From Deltaproteobacteria bacterium (GTDB taxonomy: Bacteria; Myxococcota; Myxococcia; Myxococcales; 40CM-4-68-19), in the NCBI GenBank assembly GCA_018266095.1, contig JAFEBC010000309.1, positions 1 through 8,078 on the forward strand: a DNA stretch of 8,078 nucleotides, written 5' to 3'. A program made the position numbers and the translations under genes. This document shows positions 1 through 6,683 of the stretch, piece after piece; within the stretch, counting starts at the first letter, position 1; every line of letters starts with the position of its first letter. Below the pieces are notes generated by a model that saw only the letters and a program-made list of their open reading frames with translations, did not search any database and had not been told where the DNA came from.

Positions 1-2262
1 CCGCTCGTCAACGGCGGCTTCGAGGACGTCAACTCCAGCGGCACGCTCGGCTGGACCACCAGCACCACCGACAAGAGCGGCATCTCGCCCATCGACTACG
101 ACGACTTCTTCGGCCCCGCCACGCACCAGGGGCTCGGCATGGCCTGGCTCGGCGACTGGGACAACGGCGGCTCCACCACCAAGACCACCACCGACACGCT
201 CTCGCAGACCTTCACCATCCCCAGCGGCGCCTCGCCCGTGTTCCTGCGCTTCTGGCTCGACGCCGAGGCCGACCCGGGCGACCCCGGCGACACGCTCACC
301 GTGAACATCCGCACGGCGGCGGGCACCACCACCATCGCCACCATCACGGGCGCGCAGACCTACGGCGGCTACCTGCCCTTCCAGTACGACATCTCGGCGT
401 TCGCCGGACAGACCGTGAAGCTCGTCGTCGTGGCCAAGGACACGGGCGCCAATCCGCAGAACTGGTTCATGGACGACTTCAGCGTCCGCGCCTACACCAT
501 CCCGCCTCAGGGCACGCCCACCGTGCAGGCCTTCGAGAGCGGCGTGAAGGGCACCATCTCGCTCTCGGCCTTGGTGACGGACGACCACCTCACCAGCAAG
601 GTCGACTTCAGCATCGACGGCAACAAGGTGGCCACGGTCACCACGCAGCCGTGGAACACGACGTACAACAGCGCCTCGCTCGCGTACGGCAACCACATCC
701 TCACCGCCACGGCCACCAACTCGGCCAACACCGCCACCACCTCGTCGCCGGTGTCGTTCTTCATCGACCAGAGCCAGACGACCCCCTCGCCGCTCGGCAA
801 CCCGAGCTTCGAGTTCACCAGCGGCACCACCGAGGCGACCGGCTCCGGCGTGACCGCGGCGCCGTGGGTGCTCACCAAGTCCAAGACCTCCGACGGCAAC
901 GACTGGTGCAACGAGTTCATCGACGGCATCGCCTACGACGGCTTCCGCGCGGCCGTGTTCAACGGCTGCGGCACCAGCACCGCCAAGCTGACGCAGGCCT
1001 TCACCGTGCCCAACACCACCCGCGCGCTGATGTCGTTCCAGTTCGCGGTCATCCCCGAGGGCTCGCCGGCGGGCTCGCTCGTCCTCTCCGTGCGCGACAG
1101 CACCTGCGCCACGGTGAAGACCACGCTGCGCACCTGGACGCAGGCGGACGACACCGACTTCACCTGGACCACGCGCACCTTCGACCTCGGCGCGTACAAG
1201 GGCCAGCAGATCTGCCTCCAGTTCGACGCGGCCCAGACCAGCGCGGTCGACCCGGTGCGCTTCTACGTGGACGACTTCACCTGGGTGACCTCCACCAACG
1301 CCGACACCGCGGCGCCGGTGGTCACGGCCTCCATCGACGGCTCGAGCGGCAACCTCGCGCTGCACGCGCACGCGGTGGACGACTCCAAGCTCACCAAGGT
1401 CGAGTTCTTCATCGACAACACCTCGGTGCACGCGGTGAACGAAGAGGGCGCCGACGCGTTCGAGGACTACACCTATGACTCGACCGGGCTCTCGAACGGC
1501 GCGCATACGCTGGTGGTCAAGGCCACCGACGCGTCGAGCAACGTGGGCTCATCGCCCGCGGTCAACTTCGAGGTGCACAACACGCCGCCCGATCACAACG
1601 CGCCCACGGTCACCGCCAGCGTGACCGGCACGTACGTGATGAACGCCGACGCGCACGACGACACCGCGGTCGCCGAGGTCGACTTCTTCATCGACGGCAC
1701 CTTCGCCGGCAGCGCCACGGACGCGCCCTACTCCAAGCCGGTGCTGCTCACGCTGACGCCGGGCACGCACCAGCTCGTCGCCCGCGCCATCGACGTCTTC
1801 GGCAACCACGCCGACTCGGCCCCGGTGTCCTTCGGCGCTGACGCGGTCACCATCTCCATCGACCCGGCCTCCACCAACGTGGGCACGGGCGACGCGGTGA
1901 CCTTCCACGCGGTGCTCGGCAACACGGCCAACCCGCTCGTGTCCTGGAGCGTCACCGAGGGCGCGAGCGCGGGCATCATCGACGCGGGCGGCGTCTTCAC
2001 CGCCGGCACCTCGACCGGCACCTACCACATCGTCGCGCATCCGGCGGTCGCGCCCTCGCTCACCGGCAACGCCACCGTGCGCGTGTGGACGTGCGACTTC
2101 GACAACGACAGCAACGTCGACGGCCTCGACATGGAGCGCTTCGCCAAGTCCTTCGGGACGCACACCGGCGACGCGGCCTTCGACGCCCAGACCGACTTCA
2201 ACGGCGACGGCGCCATCGACGACTCCGACATCGCCCTCTTCCTCACCCGCTTCGGACGCTAG
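1..2262 (+). CDS. Secreted multidomain protein with jelly-roll-like, Ig-like and C-terminal dockerin-type modules (5' partial)
   Basis: The frame is open from base 1 to the TAG at 2260-2262, giving 753 residues with the N-terminus outside the window. Residue numbers count from base 1. Modules I can delimit: about 4-168, jelly-roll-like (starts NGGFE, ends near DDFSV); 171-256, Ig-like; 262-431, a second jelly-roll-like module (starts NPSFEF, ends YVDDFTW) with four cysteines that could form disulfides; 437-527 and 534-614, Ig-like, each with a V-x-FFID motif; 616-697, Big_2-like; 698-753, dockerin-type. The last holds two calcium-loop motifs, DFDNDSNVDGLD and DFNGDGAIDDSD, each followed by a hydrophobic helix. 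No catalytic domain is visible in this part. The protein is probably exported and may bind carbohydrate or a surface partner through its C-terminus; this is inference. It is rich in Thr, Ala and Asp. A lipoprotein gene follows after five bases, implying one transcript. Confidence 0.85.
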   Translation, partial: PLVNGGFEDVNSSGTLGWTTSTTDKSGISPIDYDDFFGPATHQGLGMAWLGDWDNGGSTTKTTTDTLSQTFTIPSGASPVFLRFWLDAEADPGDPGDTLTVNIRTAAGTTTIATITGAQTYGGYLPFQYDISAFAGQTVKLVVVAKDTGANPQNWFMDDFSVRAYTIPPQGTPTVQAFESGVKGTISLSALVTDDHLTSKVDFSIDGNKVATVTTQPWNTTYNSASLAYGNHILTATATNSANTATTSSPVSFFIDQSQTTPSPLGNPSFEFTSGTTEATGSGVTAAPWVLTKSKTSDGNDWCNEFIDGIAYDGFRAAVFNGCGTSTAKLTQAFTVPNTTRALMSFQFAVIPEGSPAGSLVLSVRDSTCATVKTTLRTWTQADDTDFTWTTRTFDLGAYKGQQICLQFDAAQTSAVDPVRFYVDDFTWVTSTNADTAAPVVTASIDGSSGNLALHAHAVDDSKLTKVEFFIDNTSVHAVNEEGADAFEDYTYDSTGLSNGAHTLVVKATDASSNVGSSPAVNFEVHNTPPDHNAPTVTASVTGTYVMNADAHDDTAVAEVDFFIDGTFAGSATDAPYSKPVLLTLTPGTHQLVARAIDVFGNHADSAPVSFGADAVTISIDPASTNVGTGDAVTFHAVLGNTANPLVSWSVTEGASAGIIDAGGVFTAGTSTGTYHIVAHPAVAPSLTGNATVRVWTCDFDNDSNVDGLDMERFAKSFGTHTGDAAFDAQTDFNGDGAIDDSDIALFLTRFGR
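2092..2259 (+). other. Dockerin type I-like domain (two EF-hand-like calcium loops)
   Basis: This is the last 56 residues of the first protein. The two repeats are D-x-D-x-D-x-x-V-D-x-x-D and D-x-N-x-D-G-x-I-D-x-x-D, the acidic spacing of dockerin and EF-hand calcium loops, each followed by a short amphipathic helix (MERFAKSFG and IALFLTRFG). The pair ends at the C-terminus, as dockerins usually do. The second repeat fits the consensus better; the first lacks the loop glycine at position 6 (Ser instead). Known dockerins bind cohesins, but whether this one does cannot be read from sequence alone. Confidence 0.75.
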
Positions 2263-2267
2263 AGAGA

Positions 2268-3818
2268 ATGACGAGCCAAGCCATGAACACCATCACCACG
2301 CGCATCCTCGTCCTCGCTCTGTTGGCCGGCGTCGCCGGCTGCAAGAAGGACGCGACCACCGACACGGGCAACACCACGCCCATCACCGTCACCCTCTCGC
2401 CGAGCGCGGTCACGCTCGACCAGGGCGCCACGCAGACGTTCACCGGCCACGCCTCGCGCGGCAACGTGACGTACACGGTGTCGAGCACCGGCGGCAGCAT
2501 CGACTCGAGCGGCCACTACACCGCGCCCTACGCGCAGGGCTCGTACACCGTGCTCGCCGCGTCCACCGAGGACACGAGCAAGACGGCGGCGGCGACCGTG
2601 ACCGTGAACCAGATCACCATCACGCTCAGCCCCGACCACGCGCGCCTCGCGCCCGGCGCCACGGCCACCTTCACGGCCACGGTCACCGGCGCCGTCGACA
2701 AGAGCGTCACCTGGACGACGGACGGGGGCACCATCGACTCGACCGGCAACTTCACCGCCGGCACCAGCACGGGCTCGTTCACGGTCACCGCCGCCTCCAC
2801 GCGCAACCCCGCGCGCAAGGCCACCGCGGCCATCACCGTCACCACCGCGCCGCCGCCCGCCGTCACCGTGTCGCCGACCGCGGTCGCCATCGACCAGGGC
2901 GGCTCGCAGCAGTTCACCGCCACCGTGGCCAACGTCACCGACACCTCGGTGACCTGGTCCATCGATCCGGCCACCGGCGGCAGCATCACCTCGGACGGCC
3001 TCTTCACAGCGGGCACCGTGGCGCAGGACGTGAACATCATCGCCACCAGCGTGGAGGACCCGAGCGCCAGCGGCACCGCGGTCGCCACCATCAACGGCGT
3101 GCACGTCACCGTCGCGCCCAGCAGCGTCTCGCTCGCGGCCGGCGCCACCCAGACGTTCACGGCCACCGTCACGGGCACCAACAACACCGCCGTCACCTGG
3201 TCGCTCGGCGCGGGCAGCAACGGCGCCATCAGCAGCGACGGCGTGTACACGGCGCCCACCACCGTCGCGGCCACCGACACCATCATCGCCACCAGCGTCG
3301 CCGACCCCAGCGTCAACGGCAGCGGCACCGCCACCGTCATCAGCGCCACGGGCTTCGTCTACACCGACCCCTCCGGCACCGGCTGGCGCCTCGTGAAGAA
3401 CGCGAGCAGCACCTCCACCCACCTCATCCTCGATCTGGTCGCGCCCAGCAGCACGAGCGGCCGCGGCCTGGGCCTCACGCTCTCCGCCGACCAGGGCAAG
3501 GTCACCTGGGTCAAGGTCGACTCGGGCGACGCCGAGCTCGTCAAGAACCACCTGCTCACGCTCGGCACCGGCACGCCGCTCCTCAAGGCCGCCATCAAGG
3601 GCAACGCGCTCGCCATCGGCGCCTTCCAGAAGGGGGCCGCGGACGCGGCCGCGAGCTACACCGGGCCCATCCTCTCGGTCGCGCTCGACCTCAAGCCCAC
3701 CGGCAATGCGCCCGGCGGCGTCAGCGTTCCACTCTCGGTCCTCAAGGCCAACGCGCTCGACGGCTCCGGCGCTGGCGCCGACATCACGCTCGCGGTCGGC
3801 ACGCTGGTCACGCAATGA
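2268..3818 (+). CDS. Big_2-repeat lipoprotein with C-terminal cohesin-like domain
   Basis: The product has 516 residues from ATG 2268. It begins with a lipoprotein signal peptide: Arg12, a hydrophobic run ILVLALLAGVAG, then Cys25 in a V-A-G-C lipobox followed by KK. An alternative ATG at 2283 gives a more typical 19-residue signal peptide. Neither start has a good Shine-Dalgarno; only GAGAGA abuts 2268. Four Big_2-like Ig repeats follow at about residues 39-115, 116-198, 199-277 and 278-360. Each has a [VL]-x-P start, a GAT-Q-[FA]-TFTATV-like strand, V-T-W-[ST], and D-G-x-[FY]-T-A. The C-terminal domain (about 363-516) is beta-rich and ends with a G-x-ILSVALDLKPTG strand and a closing ITLAVGTL strand, a pattern reminiscent of cohesins. 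The protein is probably anchored in the outer membrane with its repeats as a stalk. It lies five bases after a gene ending in a dockerin-like module and overlaps the next gene by four bases. Confidence 0.85.
   Translation: MTSQAMNTITTRILVLALLAGVAGCKKDATTDTGNTTPITVTLSPSAVTLDQGATQTFTGHASRGNVTYTVSSTGGSIDSSGHYTAPYAQGSYTVLAASTEDTSKTAAATVTVNQITITLSPDHARLAPGATATFTATVTGAVDKSVTWTTDGGTIDSTGNFTAGTSTGSFTVTAASTRNPARKATAAITVTTAPPPAVTVSPTAVAIDQGGSQQFTATVANVTDTSVTWSIDPATGGSITSDGLFTAGTVAQDVNIIATSVEDPSASGTAVATINGVHVTVAPSSVSLAAGATQTFTATVTGTNNTAVTWSLGAGSNGAISSDGVYTAPTTVAATDTIIATSVADPSVNGSGTATVISATGFVYTDPSGTGWRLVKNASSTSTHLILDLVAPSSTSGRGLGLTLSADQGKVTWVKVDSGDAELVKNHLLTLGTGTPLLKAAIKGNALAIGAFQKGAADAAASYTGPILSVALDLKPTGNAPGGVSVPLSVLKANALDGSGAGADITLAVGTLVTQ
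3354..3815 (+). other. Putative cohesin-like C-terminal domain of the lipoprotein
   Basis: About 154 residues follow the fourth Ig-like repeat and share no sequence with the repeats. The strand order looks like a cohesin jelly roll. A first strand, THLILDLVAP, precedes a G-x-GLTLSADQGKVTWVKV segment, comparable to the 'folded-domain core plus YDPxVL' part of cohesins. A late G-PILSVALDLKPTGNAPGGV segment compares with the 'GxxATxxxKxxxGAPxG' part. The domain ends in ITLAVGTL. This is pattern comparison from memory, not a computed match. The alternative is a lineage-specific beta-sandwich of unknown role. Confidence 0.4.
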
Positions 3819-4381
3819 CGGCGGCGCGGGCAAGGCTTGCGTTCGTCGGGCTGCTCGCGGGCGCCACGCTCTCGGGCTGCGCGCACTCCGACACCAACGG
3901 CGCCGCCGCTTCGAGCGCCACCTCGGGGACCGCGGCCGCCGCGACCTCCACGCCAGCCGCCGCGGCCGCCACGCCGCCTGCCGCCGGCCAGTCCCAGTCC
4001 CCCGCAGCGTCCGCAGGGGACACCAGGCCTCCCGCGCCGATCGACGCACCCAAGCCCCCGCCTGCGCCCGGCTCGACCCCCGCGCCGATCACGCAGGCCG
4101 CGCCCAGCAGCACCCCGTCGCGCTACACCGTCGCCGACAACGGCATCCGCTGCATCCGCGCGCCCTGCCCCAGCCTGACGGCGACGGACACGAAGAGCGG
4201 CGCCCGCTTCAACGTCAGCGGCGTCGACCTCTCCAAGCTCACGCTGTCGCCCGAGCAGCGCACGCTCCTGCGCAGCCAGGTGATGGACGGCGGCCGCGCC
4301 GTGACCGCCATCATCGTCCCCGCGCCTGACGTCCGCGGCACGAGCAGCGTGATGATGCTGCAGGCCGTCAGCGCCGAATAA
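3815..4381 (+). CDS. Small lipoprotein with Ala/Pro-rich linker and conserved-looking C-terminal domain
   Basis: The product has 188 residues. Its ATG overlaps the preceding TGA (ATGA), suggesting translational coupling; no separate ribosome binding site is visible. The N-terminus is a clear lipoprotein signal: basic n-region (RAR), hydrophobic core, then L-S-G-C with Cys22 as the predicted lipidated residue. Residues about 23-100 are low-complexity Ala/Pro/Ser/Thr, probably a flexible periplasmic or surface linker. The folded part, about 103-188, carries a Cys113-x4-Cys118 pair in a C-I-R-A-P-C-P-S motif, an 'FNVSGVDLSKLTLSPEQ' stretch and a final hydrophobic strand. It loosely recalls the DUF6748-type domains I associate with myxobacterial lipoproteins, but I am not certain of the family. 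It is likely co-transcribed with the two surface-protein genes upstream. Function unknown. Confidence 0.8.
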   Translation: MTAARARLAFVGLLAGATLSGCAHSDTNGAAASSATSGTAAAATSTPAAAAATPPAAGQSQSPAASAGDTRPPAPIDAPKPPPAPGSTPAPITQAAPSSTPSRYTVADNGIRCIRAPCPSLTATDTKSGARFNVSGVDLSKLTLSPEQRTLLRSQVMDGGRAVTAIIVPAPDVRGTSSVMMLQAVSAE

Positions 4382-4439
4382 GTCTCGCAGGCCGCGCGCT
4401 CTGCTTGCGCAAAGCCCGCGGACACACCATGCTCTACAC

Positions 4440-4979
4440 ATGAGCGAGCTGGCCCCCGGCCTCCTCATCGCGGTTCCGCAGATGGACGACCCGAACTTCT
4501 CGCGTTCGGTGGTGCTCCTCTTGGAACACTCAGACGAGGGCGCGATGGGCATCGTCTTCAACCGCCCCAGCGAGGTCTCGCTCACCGACGTCGGCCGCGC
4601 GCACGGCGTGAAGGTCCCCGGCGGCGCAGGCAAGGCCTGGCGCGGCGGCCCGGTGCAGCCCGAGCGCGGCTTCCTCTTGCACCAGCGCAAGGACCTCGAG
4701 GAGTGCGTCGAGGTCGCGCGCGGCATCTACTTGTCCGTCTCGACCGACAGCTTGAAAGAGCTGCTCTCGGCCGATCCCGCGACCTATCGCCTCTGCCTGG
4801 GCTACGCCGGCTGGGGCCCCGGCCAGCTCGAGAAGGAGGTCGTGCTCGGCGGCTGGCTCACCGGCCAGGCCAACTGCCTGCGCGTCTTCGAGACCCCGCA
4901 CGACAAGGTGTGGGATCTCGCGATTCGTGATCTGGGCGTGGACCCAGCGTTCCTGGTCCCGAGCGGCGGGCCGCAGTAG
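4440..4979 (+). CDS. yqgE: YqgE/AlgH family (UPF0301) protein
   Basis: The product has 179 residues, close to the usual length of this small cytoplasmic family. Family signatures are easy to see: the N-terminal G-LLIA-x-P-x-M-x-DP-x-F-x-RSVV-x-LLEH segment, GAMGIVFNRP, the GGPV motif followed by RGFLLH, and the C-terminal GYAGWGPGQLEKE with GGWL. ATG 4440 is chosen because it lies just before the conserved start of the family, although no good Shine-Dalgarno precedes it. The family was linked to alginate regulation in Pseudomonas (AlgH), but its biochemical role is not firmly established. It sits 58 bases after the small lipoprotein gene, so it may be read from the same transcript or its own promoter. 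It converges with the ferredoxin gene across only 38 bases. Confidence 0.95.
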   Translation: MSELAPGLLIAVPQMDDPNFSRSVVLLLEHSDEGAMGIVFNRPSEVSLTDVGRAHGVKVPGGAGKAWRGGPVQPERGFLLHQRKDLEECVEVARGIYLSVSTDSLKELLSADPATYRLCLGYAGWGPGQLEKEVVLGGWLTGQANCLRVFETPHDKVWDLAIRDLGVDPAFLVPSGGPQ

Positions 4980-5017
4980 GGGGAAGCCGGGCTTGGTGCT
5001 CGTCCACCGCGCAACAA

Positions 5018-5356
5018 CTACGGCTTGAACGGCTCCATCGACAGCAGCGCCCGCTTGTCTTCCTTCTCCTTGAACTCCTCGGCCTCGGGCAGCGGGTCCT
5101 TCTGCTTGTTGATGACCGGCCACTTGGTCGACAGGTCGCGGTTCAGCTCCGTGTACGGCTTCCACTTCGCCGGGAGATCGTCCTCGGGGAAGATGGCCTT
5201 GGTGGGGCAGACCGGCTCACACGCGCCGCAGTCGATGCACTCGTCCGGGTGGATGACGAGGAAGTTCGCGCCCTCGTAGAAGCAGTCGACCGGACACACG
5301 GACACGCAGTCGGTGTACTTGCACTTCACGCACGGCTCGGCCACCACGAACGCCAT
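5018..5356 (-). CDS. fdxA: Seven-iron ferredoxin, FdxA type ([3Fe-4S][4Fe-4S])
   Basis: The product is a 112-residue small cytoplasmic electron carrier closely resembling Azotobacter vinelandii ferredoxin I. The N-terminal half is nearly superimposable on that protein (CxKCKYTDCVxVCPVDCFYEG, then NFLVIHPDECIDC). All nine cysteines of the seven-iron type are present: Cys9, 12, 17, 21, 25, 40, 43, 46 and 50 counting Met1. By analogy, Cys9, 17 and 50 hold the [3Fe-4S] cluster and Cys21, 40, 43 and 46 the [4Fe-4S] cluster. The C-terminal extension (about 55-112) contains the family's P-L-P-[DE]-A-E segment. The start is firm: an AAAGGAG ribosome binding site sits eight bases upstream. The gene stands alone on the minus strand, divergent from the hydrolase gene and convergent with yqgE, so its redox partner cannot be inferred from context. 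Confidence 0.96.
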   Translation of the reverse strand: MAFVVAEPCVKCKYTDCVSVCPVDCFYEGANFLVIHPDECIDCGACEPVCPTKAIFPEDDLPAKWKPYTELNRDLSTKWPVINKQKDPLPEAEEFKEKEDKRALLSMEPFKP

Positions 5357-5576
5357 CGACGATCTCCTTTTGCGGACGCGACTTCGGACCGGCGCGTTGT
5401 AACAAAGAGCGCTCTCTCAGGGAAGCTTGTTTCTGACGCGTCGCGTGGCCGAGGCAGGGGGGCGCGGGTCCCCTCTCAGGCCGGAACTGCATCGTGGCGG
5501 TGCGGCCCCGGCTGACATAGATTGCTGGGCAGTGCAGCGCAGCCGCCCCCGCGGGCGCCAGGAGCTCGAAGGCCAC
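5357..5576. promoter_or_regulatory. Divergent intergenic region with two abutting palindromes
   Basis: These 220 bases separate the 5' ends of the ferredoxin (minus) and hydrolase (plus) genes, so both promoters should lie here. I see TTGTAACAA (5397-5405, an inverted repeat around one central A) directly followed by AGAGCGCTCT (5406-5415, a perfect 10-bp palindrome). On the minus strand the first contains TACAAC, a possible -10 for the ferredoxin gene, but its -35 is weak. Nothing convincing marks the hydrolase promoter. The region could be translated from a TTG at 5427, but the resulting Arg/Gly/Ala-rich peptide looks non-coding. Confidence 0.45.
5364..5370 (-). promoter_or_regulatory. Strong Shine-Dalgarno for the ferredoxin gene
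   Basis: On the minus strand the sequence reads AAAGGAG, seven bases before the spacer that leads to ATG 5356. It is the best ribosome binding site in the window and fixes the ferredoxin start. It suggests efficient translation compared with neighbours that have weak or no such site. Confidence 0.8.
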
Positions 5577-6683
5577 GTGATCCGCACAATCAGCAGTGAC
5601 CTCAAGGCCTTCGGCCCGCACACCCAACCGTCAGCGCCCCTCGCCGCCCTGGCCGTGCTCACCTGCGCCCTCGCCAGCGCCTGCCTCACCGTGCCGCGCG
5701 CCCCCGCCGTGAGCGGCCTGCCTCCCGACGACTACGCGGCCCCCTTCTCTGCCGTGTGGGTCGGCCACGCCACCGTGCTCATGCGCTTCGGCCGCACCAC
5801 GGTGATGGCCGATCCGAACCTCGGCAACAACATCCTGCTCATGCCGCGCTCGGTGCCGGCCTCGCTCAAGCCCTCCGAGGTGCCGCCCGTCGACGTGGTG
5901 CTGCTCTCGCACCTGCACATGGACCACTTCGACGCGCCCACGCTGCACGCGCTCGGACCGCGGCCCACCGTCATCCTGCCCGGCAACGGGGCGTCCTACC
6001 TCGACGAGATCGACCAGCCCGACAAGCGCGTCCTCCCCGACTGGCAGACGGTCGAGGTCGCCGGCCTGCGCATCACCGCCGTCCCCGCGCGCCACACCGG
6101 CGGCCGCTACGGGTTCGACTTCATCTACAACCACGCCTACTGCGGCTACGTCATCGAGGGCGCCGGCCACCGCGTCTGGTTCGCCGGCGACACCGGCTAC
6201 GACCCGGTGATGTTCAAGGAGATCGGCCGCCGCTTCCCCGGCCTCGAGGTCGCCTTCATCCCCATCGCGCCTTCGCGCAAGGACACACTGGGCGCCAAGG
6301 ACGGCTGGGGCCACGTCGGGCCCAACCTCGCGCTGCAGATCTTCGAGGACGTGGGCGCGCGCGCGATGGTGCCCATCCACTTCGAGGCCTTCTACGCCTC
6401 GGGCAGCAGCCTCGACGTGCCGCGCAAGCTCCTGATGGACGCGGCCCGCAAGCGCGGGGACCTCGAGCGCGTCATCGCCTGGCACCCGGGCGAGAGCATC
6501 CTCCTCGACGACGACGGCGTCCGCTCGATGGACGCCGCGCTGGTCAGCGACGTGCGCGCCGGCAAGCGGCACGTGCGCGACGCGAAGGTGGCCGTGTCGT
6601 TCGCGGCGCCAGGCAACTCCTCGCTCGCGTCGAGCGCGCACAGCGGCGCCGCCCCGGCTCGCCAGCGCGCCCTAGCCCAGTAG
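5577..6683 (+). CDS. Metallo-beta-lactamase-fold hydrolase, UlaG/NAPE-PLD-like (COG2220), predicted lipoprotein
   Basis: From GTG 5577 the product has 368 residues. I chose this start because GAAGG lies four bases upstream and it gives a sensible signal peptide: Arg-containing start, hydrophobic APLAALAVLTCALASA, then a possible lipid-attachment Cys followed by LTVPRAP. The lipobox (A-S-A-C) is imperfect. The zinc-site motif is complete: His112-x-His114-x-Asp116-His117, then His173 (ARHTGG), Asp205 (FAGDTGYD) and His268 (VPIHFEAF). The arrangement, with WVGHATVLMRF at the front and a GHVGPNLAL segment before the last His, matches the COG2220 branch that includes NAPE-hydrolysing phospholipase D and RomA-type outer-membrane proteins. 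The substrate cannot be read from sequence; an envelope phosphodiester or lipid is an inference. The last ~45 residues form a low-complexity tail ending inside the next, convergent gene. Confidence 0.9.
   Translation: MIRTISSDLKAFGPHTQPSAPLAALAVLTCALASACLTVPRAPAVSGLPPDDYAAPFSAVWVGHATVLMRFGRTTVMADPNLGNNILLMPRSVPASLKPSEVPPVDVVLLSHLHMDHFDAPTLHALGPRPTVILPGNGASYLDEIDQPDKRVLPDWQTVEVAGLRITAVPARHTGGRYGFDFIYNHAYCGYVIEGAGHRVWFAGDTGYDPVMFKEIGRRFPGLEVAFIPIAPSRKDTLGAKDGWGHVGPNLALQIFEDVGARAMVPIHFEAFYASGSSLDVPRKLLMDAARKRGDLERVIAWHPGESILLDDDGVRSMDAALVSDVRAGKRHVRDAKVAVSFAAPGNSSLASSAHSGAAPARQRALAQ

Noticed and set aside
651..1478. 275-codon open frame on the plus strand in a second frame of the first gene
   Set aside because: It is an Arg/His/Gln-rich shadow; the Ig and jelly-roll modules are in the other frame.
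2259..4049. 596-codon open frame on the minus strand across the two lipoprotein genes
   Set aside because: Its product is a monotonous Arg/Gly/Ala/Asp string with no motif, and it lies opposite clear lipoproteins with Ig repeats. It is a high-GC shadow.
4405..4440. Possible promoter (TTGCGC and TACACA) before yqgE
   Set aside because: The spacing is about 24 bases and the -10 overlaps the start codon.
4995..5008. Short inverted repeat GGTG/CACC between the convergent yqgE and ferredoxin genes
   Set aside because: Four base pairs with no T-run is too weak to call a terminator.
5511..5526. Possible sigma-54 -24/-12 element (TGACA...TTGC) before the hydrolase
   Set aside because: The -24 element lacks the GG doublet and the spacing to TTGC is two bases too short.
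5427..5576. N-terminal extension of the metal hydrolase from TTG 5427
   Set aside because: The 50 extra residues are Arg/Gly/Ala-rich and would bury the signal peptide. GTG 5577 has a nearby GAAGG.
5631..6641. 336-codon open frame on the minus strand opposite the metal hydrolase
   Set aside because: The composition is His/Arg/Gly/Val-rich and featureless, while the plus strand carries the complete zinc-site motif.
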